9,742 nucleotides of DNA from Deltaproteobacteria bacterium (GTDB lineage: Bacteria; Desulfobacterota; Syntrophia; Syntrophales; JAAYKM01), in contig JAGVTI010000343.1 in the NCBI GenBank assembly GCA_019136935.1, positions 1 through 9,742 on the forward strand, in the 5' to 3' direction. Shown here piece by piece: positions 5,665 through 9,742 of this stretch. Position 1 is the first letter of the stretch, and every line of letters begins with the position of its first letter. The translations under genes were made by a program, and so were the position numbers. The notes under the pieces were generated by a model that saw nothing but the letters and a program-made list of their open reading frames with translations, had not been told where the DNA came from and did no database searches.

Positions 5665-6690
5665 ATGCCTCATAGACGGACGATCTTTATTCCTTCGGCG
5701 GGTCCGGCGGAAGCGCATCGAACCGCTTTTTGCGATTTGCTGGCGCGGTTGGAAAGTCCTTACAAAAAGGGTGACATGGTGGGAATCAAGCTCCACTGGG
5801 GGGAACGGGGGAATCTGCGGTTTCTGCCTCCTTTTTTCGCCCGTGCGGTTGTGTCCTGGCTTCGAGACCAGGGGGTGGGGGCGTTTGTCTTCGACACGAC
5901 GGTGCTTTATTCCGGCGGAAGAAGAAACGGTGCGGACTCTCTCAGAACCGCCGCCGAGCACGGTTTCACCGAGGACTACCTGGGCTGCCCCGTGGTCATC
6001 GCCGACGGGATGGACGGCCGGGATCTCGTCGATCTGCCCGCCGGGTACAGGCATTTCCAGACCGTACAGGTGGGCGACGTCTTCGAAAGGGCTTCGGGTT
6101 TTTTCATCCTTTCCCATTTCAAGGGGCATCTGGAAGGGGGCTTCGGCGGCGCCATCAAGAACCTTTCCATGGGATTTGCGTCCCGGGCTCAGAAACAGCG
6201 TATGCACAGCGATGCGAGGCCTGCCCTGATCCGGGAAAGCTGCACGCGCTGCGGGACCTGCGTCGAGGTCTGTCCCAGTCATGCCGCCCAATGGGGGGAG
6301 GACGCCTATCCCTGTTATGATCTGGAGTTGTGTATCGGCTGTGCCCAGTGCATCGGCCTGTGTCCCGAAGTGGCTCTGCGGCTCTGCTGGGAAACGGATG
6401 AAGCGGTTTTCCAGGAGAAGCTCGTTGAAACGGCCGCTGCCGTCTGGCGGGCGATCCGGGGGAAAACGCTGCTGGTCAACGCCTTGATAAACATCTGCAG
6501 CGAATGCGACTGCATGCCCGGCCTGCACCCGCTTATCGCCCCCGACGCGGGATTTGTAGGCGGGTATCATCCCGTGGCATTGGATCGCGAGTCCTTAAAG
6601 ATCATCGGTTCCTGTCCCGTGGATCAGGCCCATCCGGGTATACCCTGGAAGAGGCAGTTTGTCTACGCGGGTGAAATCGGTTTTCTGTAA
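5665..6690 (+). CDS. DUF362 domain protein with two 4Fe-4S ferredoxin motifs
   Basis: A 341-aa protein. Residues 1-185 are the DUF362 domain, with conserved features such as KLHWGERGN (42-50) and SHFKGHLEGGFGGAIKNLSMG (150-170). A bacterial-type ferredoxin module follows: Cys193, 196, 199 and 203 (CTRCGTC...CP), then Cys223, 226, 229 and 233 (CIGCAQC...CP), enough for two 4Fe-4S clusters. A third cysteine group, CSECDC (278-283), is typical of this family and may bind another metal or cluster. The protein has no signal peptide or membrane segment, so it is likely a cytoplasmic electron carrier or redox enzyme of strict anaerobes; its reaction is not known. ATG 5665 is chosen because TGGAGA at 5651-5656 is well placed. 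GTG 5650 is an alternative adding five residues, but its Shine-Dalgarno is too close. It probably shares a transcript with the HD gene. Confidence 0.88.
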   Translation: MPHRRTIFIPSAGPAEAHRTAFCDLLARLESPYKKGDMVGIKLHWGERGNLRFLPPFFARAVVSWLRDQGVGAFVFDTTVLYSGGRRNGADSLRTAAEHGFTEDYLGCPVVIADGMDGRDLVDLPAGYRHFQTVQVGDVFERASGFFILSHFKGHLEGGFGGAIKNLSMGFASRAQKQRMHSDARPALIRESCTRCGTCVEVCPSHAAQWGEDAYPCYDLELCIGCAQCIGLCPEVALRLCWETDEAVFQEKLVETAAAVWRAIRGKTLLVNALINICSECDCMPGLHPLIAPDAGFVGGYHPVALDRESLKIIGSCPVDQAHPGIPWKRQFVYAGEIGFL

Positions 6691-6799
6691 ACGATCGGGT
6701 TTCGTCGGCCACGGCTTCGATCAGATTTTTCTTTCGTTTCACGCAGGTATCTGATAAGTACCCCACCGCAAACAAAAGGAAAAGTAGAGGTCTCCCCGG

Positions 6800-6829
6800 T
6801 ATGATCCGGAGCACCGCCGTGATCATGCG
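6800..6829 (+). other. Inverted repeat / hairpin between the DUF362 and transporter genes
   Basis: GTATGATC (6800-6807) pairs with GATCATGC (6822-6829) with one G-U pair, and an inner CGG/CCG stem continues around a 7-nt loop with one bulged T. No T run follows, so it is a poor intrinsic terminator; a protein-binding site or leader structure is equally possible. The surrounding 212-nt gap (6691-6902) contains no convincing sigma-70 promoter that I can see. Confidence 0.3.
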
Positions 6830-6902
6830 GGACTGTTTCTGACGGTTTCCTGGGTAATGGACGCTGGGGGGGAAGACGTGAAACGGGACGATAGAAAATT
6901 AT

Positions 6903-8462
6903 ATGGTTGAAAAACTCAAGAAAGAGGCCTGGGGGTCGAAACTCGGTGTAATCCTGGCGGTTGCCGGAAGCGCCGTGGGGCTGGGAAATTTTCTGCGGTT
7001 TCCCGTTCAGGCGGCCAACAACGGCGGCGGCGCCTTCATGATCCCCTATTTCATCTCGCTTCTGCTCATCGGTATTCCGATGATGTGGATCGAGTGGGCC
7101 ATCGGGCGTTACGGCGGCGTCCATGGCCATACGACGGCGCCGGGCATGTTCAACCGTTTGTGGAACAATCGTCTCGGGAAGTACCTCGGGGTAATCGGTG
7201 TCTTCGGTCCCCTTGTCATTTTCATTTATTATATCTACATCGAGTCATGGCTTTTAAGCTACAGTTTCTACTCCCTTTCCGGCGTTTTGACCGACATGCC
7301 GGACAGGGAGTCCATGGCGAAATTTCTGTCCGCCTACCAGGGCCTTGAATCAAACGCCTATTTCCATAGCCTGGTTCCGGCCTATCTTTTTTTCTTCATT
7401 ACCCTGGGTTTGAACTTTTTCATCATCTTTCGGGGTGTCACCAAGGGAATAGAAAAGCTGTGCAAGTTTGCCATGCCGATGCTTTTTCTGGCGGCCTTCG
7501 TGCTTCTGATCCGGGTTGTGACCCTCGATGCGCCGTACCCGGACAAGCCGGACTGGAATATCCTCAACGGCTTCGGATACCTGTGGAATCCCGATTTTTC
7601 CGCCCTCCTGGACGCGAAGACCTGGCTGGCGGCGGCCGGCCAGATCTTTTTTACCCTCAGCGTCGGTATCGGCGTGATCCTGACCTACGCCAGCTACCTG
7701 AGAAAGGGGGATGACATCGCCCTTTCGGGTCTCACGGCGGCCTCGACCAACGAATTCGCCGAGGTGATCCTGGGGGGGAGTATCATCATCCCCCTGGCCT
7801 TTGCCTTTTTCGGCCCGGATGCCATGAGAGAAGTGGCCGCCAGCGGAGCCTTCAACCTGGGTTTCGTGACCATGCCGTTTATCTTCTCGAAGATTTCCCT
7901 GGGGGCGCTCTTCTCTTTCCTGTGGTTTTTTCTTCTGTTCCTGGCGGGCCTGACGTCGTCGATTTCCCTGATCGAACCGGCGGTGGCGTTCATCCGGGAC
8001 GATTTCCAGATCGAACGGAGAAAGTCGGCCATGATCGTGGGAGGCGTGGCCTTTATTCTCTGCCAGCCGGCGATTTTCTTTCTGGGACACGGGGTGCTCG
8101 ACGAACTCGATTTCTGGGGGGGGACTTTCTGCCTCGTTCTTTTCGGAACGATCGAGTCCATCCTTTTCGCCTGGACCTTCGGGATCGACCGGGCCTGGAA
8201 CGAAATTCACCGGGGGGCGCAGCTCCATATCCCCCGGGTGTACAAGTGGATCATCAAGTACATCACTCCCGCATTTCTCCTGGTGATTCTCGGTACATGG
8301 ATCATGCAGCAGGGGTGGTCGACCATGATCATGGAAAATGTCAAGGCGGAAGACATGCCCTATGTCCTCTGCACCCGTATTGGACTACTGATCCTGTTTT
8401 TGGTTCTCGCGATACTGGTTCATATATGGCATAAAAAATTTTATCAGGAGGAAGGGAAATGA
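6903..8462 (+). CDS. Na+-dependent amino acid symporter, NSS/SNF family, close to LeuT
   Basis: A 519-aa inner-membrane protein with the 12-helix NSS pattern. It aligns with Aquifex LeuT almost without gaps at the start: GLGNFLRFPVQAA (26-38), GGGAFMIPY (41-49), YYIYIESW (109-116). The Na+-site residues of LeuT are kept: Ala24, Asn29, Thr251 and Asn283 for Na1, and Thr351 and Ser352 for Na2. Glu287 matches LeuT Glu290, which makes transport chloride-independent. The substrate Tyr (Tyr110) and Phe250 are present, while three pocket positions differ: Ile106 for Val104, Ile256 for Phe259, Leu356 for Ile359. Predicted substrate: a neutral, aliphatic amino acid. The ATG at 6903 has only a weak Shine-Dalgarno, but the protein then starts just as LeuT does. 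The last codons carry the Shine-Dalgarno of a 35-codon gene overlapping by ATGA. Confidence 0.93.
   Translation: MVEKLKKEAWGSKLGVILAVAGSAVGLGNFLRFPVQAANNGGGAFMIPYFISLLLIGIPMMWIEWAIGRYGGVHGHTTAPGMFNRLWNNRLGKYLGVIGVFGPLVIFIYYIYIESWLLSYSFYSLSGVLTDMPDRESMAKFLSAYQGLESNAYFHSLVPAYLFFFITLGLNFFIIFRGVTKGIEKLCKFAMPMLFLAAFVLLIRVVTLDAPYPDKPDWNILNGFGYLWNPDFSALLDAKTWLAAAGQIFFTLSVGIGVILTYASYLRKGDDIALSGLTAASTNEFAEVILGGSIIIPLAFAFFGPDAMREVAASGAFNLGFVTMPFIFSKISLGALFSFLWFFLLFLAGLTSSISLIEPAVAFIRDDFQIERRKSAMIVGGVAFILCQPAIFFLGHGVLDELDFWGGTFCLVLFGTIESILFAWTFGIDRAWNEIHRGAQLHIPRVYKWIIKYITPAFLLVILGTWIMQQGWSTMIMENVKAEDMPYVLCTRIGLLILFLVLAILVHIWHKKFYQEEGK
8446..8451 (+). promoter_or_regulatory. Shine-Dalgarno of the small transporter-partner gene
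   Basis: AGGAGG lies inside the last codons of the symporter gene, 7 nt before ATG 8459. A consensus site at ideal spacing, in an ATGA junction, is the main evidence that the short downstream frame is translated. Confidence 0.75.
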
Positions 8463-8566
8463 CCTTTTACGGTTGGCTTTTCATGGGGATATCCTGGACG
8501 CTGATCATCTCCCTGGCGGTGTTCTGTTTCAGGCGGGTCCTGCGGGGAAACAACGGTGGTATGTAG
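8459..8566 (+). CDS. Small single-TM protein, probable accessory subunit of the NSS symporter (MetS-like)
   Basis: A 35-codon gene beginning MTFYGWLFMGISWTLIISLA, then VFCFRRVLRG and a short polar tail. Residues 4-24 form one hydrophobic helix, and the following Arg cluster (FRRVLR) predicts that the C-terminus faces the cytoplasm. The ATG overlaps the symporter stop in ATGA and has a perfect AGGAGG 7 nt upstream, so it should be made together with the transporter. Some bacterial NSS transporters need a small membrane peptide encoded directly downstream, for example MetS with MetP in Corynebacterium methionine uptake (established); position, size and single helix all fit that role here. The assignment rests on context and topology, not on sequence identity to MetS, so a different class of small symporter partner remains possible. 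Confidence 0.72.
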   Translation: MTFYGWLFMGISWTLIISLAVFCFRRVLRGNNGGM

Positions 8567-8577
8567 GGAAGAGCGGA

Positions 8578-8594
8578 TAAGGCGATGCGCCTTA
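8578..8594 (+). other. Perfect 7-bp hairpin after the transporter operon
   Basis: TAAGGCG, a 3-nt loop ATG, CGCCTTA, starting 11 nt after the stop of the small gene. There is no U tract behind it, so it may be a weak terminator, an mRNA 3'-end stabiliser or part of the leader of the S1 gene. No strong promoter is visible between it and ATG 8633. Confidence 0.4.
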
Positions 8595-8632
8595 AGGGCG
8601 GATTCAAATAACATGAAAATTGTGAGACAAAC

Positions 8633-9725
8633 ATGACAGAAGAAAACAAAGAATTGGTTGGTCCGGATGACGGAAAAAGTTTTGCCGAACTGCTTGAGGA
8701 ATCGGGAATCAAAAGCGATTATCTTCGGCCGGGACAGAAAGTGGAGGCCGTTATCGTCAAGATTACGCCAGAATGGATCTTTCTCGCCCTGGGCGGGAAG
8801 AGCGAAGGTTATCTGGACCGGCGCGAGTTGCAGGACGAGGAGGGAAACCTGTCCGTGAAGGAAGGGGATCGCATTTCCGCCTATTTCCTGTCGTCGAAGC
8901 ATAATGAAAAACTCTTCACCACGAAAGTCGGCAGCGGTGAGGCGGGCCAGTCCTTCCTTGAAGAGGCCTATCGAAACGGGATTCCCGTCGAAGGCGTGGT
9001 GGAAAGGGAAATCAAGGGCGGTTTTGAAATCAAGGTTGCCGGAAATATCCGGGGTTTTTGCCCCTATTCCCAGATGGGACTCCAGAGAGTGGACAATCCC
9101 CAGGGGCACCCTGCAAGAGGGCATGATCTTGAAAGGCAAGGTGGTATCGCTTCAGAAATTCGGTGCATTTGTCGACCTGGACGGCATTCAGGGGCTTATT
9201 CCCATGTCGGAAATCGGCTGGGAGCGGGTGGAGAATATTCACGACGTTCTGGTCGTCGGCCAGGAAGTCGAGGTCCGAATCATCCGTATCGACTGGACGA
9301 AGGATCAACTATCCCTGAGCCTGAAGCAGTGCATGCCCGATCCCTGGGATACGGTCGATCAGACCTTTTTCGGTGGGTCCGTTCACACGGGCCGGGTTGT
9401 CCGCCTGACGAAGTTCGGGGCTTTTGTCAGCCTGGCCCCCGGTATCGACGGCCTCATTCATATTTCGAAACTGGGCAAGGGAAAACGGATCAATCATCCG
9501 GCAGAAGTGCTTGCCGTCGGCCAGACGCTGCAGGTTCAGGTCGAAAGTACGGACCGTGAGCAAAAACGCGTTTCCCTTTCACTGGTTCAGGCGGCGAACG
9601 AAGAAAAAACCGTTTCCGAAGAAGCCGGAGATTATCGGTCTTACATCGGCAAACCGGCATCGTCTTTGGGTTCACTGGGAGATTTGCTCAAGTTCAAGAG
9701 CACAGGGGAAAAGAAAACAAAATAA
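8633..9725 (+). pseudogene. Multi-S1-domain RNA-binding protein, broken by a frameshift with apparent internal deletion
   Basis: The 5' part (8633 to about 9103, 157 codons) gives an acidic N-terminus, one complete S1 domain (residues 31-99; LGGKSEGYLDRREL) and the first strands of a second S1 domain (118-157), ending GFCPYSQMGLQRVDNPQ. After that the family sequence continues only in the +1-shifted frame, from about 9108 (TLQEGMILKGKVVS), with two more S1 domains: FGAFVDLDGIQGLIPMSEIG and FGAFVSLAPGIDGLIHISKLG, ending at TAA 9723-9725. The second S1 domain lacks its last strands and the linker, roughly 40 codons by comparison with relatives as I remember them, so the lesion is a non-multiple-of-three deletion rather than a one-base slip. 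The intact family binds RNA like ribosomal protein S1 (COG0539-like). As written, translation from 8633 runs out of frame to 9559. An assembly or sequencing error is a real alternative to a pseudogene. Confidence 0.72.
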
Positions 9726-9742
9726 GGGTGAGATTTCCTTTA

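Noticed and set aside
5542..6570. 342-codon open frame on the - strand
   Set aside because: Antisense to the DUF362 gene, whose ferredoxin cysteine motifs prove the + frame; no family features in the antisense product.
9085..9125. Programmed ribosomal frameshift in the S1-domain gene
   Set aside because: No slippery heptamer with a downstream structure is apparent, and a shift alone would not supply the missing half of the second S1 domain.
1..9742. CRISPR array, IS element, prophage, tRNA or rRNA
   Set aside because: No regularly spaced repeats, transposase, terminal inverted repeats with target duplications, or structured RNA gene signatures were seen on either strand.

Overview
The window is ordinary chromosomal DNA, GC-rich and densely coding, of a Gram-negative anaerobe. 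The gene content fits a deltaproteobacterium (Desulfobacterota), perhaps a Syntrophaceae relative: an sppA-ihfB pair, tandem MTA/SAH-type deaminases, an HD hydrolase of the COG2316 type, a DUF362 protein with two 4Fe-4S motifs, a LeuT-like Na+ symporter and an RpoD-like region-4-only protein. The lineage is an inference from gene families, not from a marker gene.

Layout. (1) 2-1708, + strand: a tightly overlapping run of the 3' part of sppA, an IHF-beta/HU gene and a crotonase-family gene, joined by 4-nt and 14-nt overlaps. (2) 1705-2001, - strand: a 98-aa protein with a cysteine-rich N-terminus and an RpoD-like sigma region 4.2. It converges on the crotonase gene with the two stop codons interlocked in TTAA, and a near-consensus sigma-70 promoter (2063-2091) precedes it. 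(3) 2166-4855, - strand: two tandem, translationally coupled amidohydrolases of the MTA/SAH deaminase family, ended by a cUUCGg terminator and preceded by a leader of about 100 nt with inverted repeats. (4) 5061-6690, + strand: an HD-domain hydrolase with its own divergent promoter, then a DUF362/ferredoxin protein. (5) 6903-8566, + strand: a close LeuT homologue followed, with an ATGA overlap and a perfect Shine-Dalgarno, by a 35-codon single-TM ORF that looks like the small accessory subunit known for some NSS transporters. (6) 8633-9725, + strand: a multi-S1-domain RNA-binding protein split by a frameshift where roughly 40 codons also appear to be missing, so either a pseudogene or an assembly/sequencing error.

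How the genes fit together. The region reads as adjacent housekeeping and accessory modules rather than one pathway: envelope proteolysis and nucleoid architecture (sppA, ihfB), acyl-CoA chemistry (crotonase), nucleoside by-product salvage (two deaminases), amino-acid uptake (NSS transporter plus small subunit) and RNA binding (S1 protein). I see no CRISPR array, IS element, prophage, tRNA, rRNA or defence system. The most interesting items are the region-4-only sigma-like protein with its own consensus promoter, the unannotated 35-aa transporter partner, the leader before the deaminases, the crotonase lacking one catalytic Glu, and the broken S1 gene.
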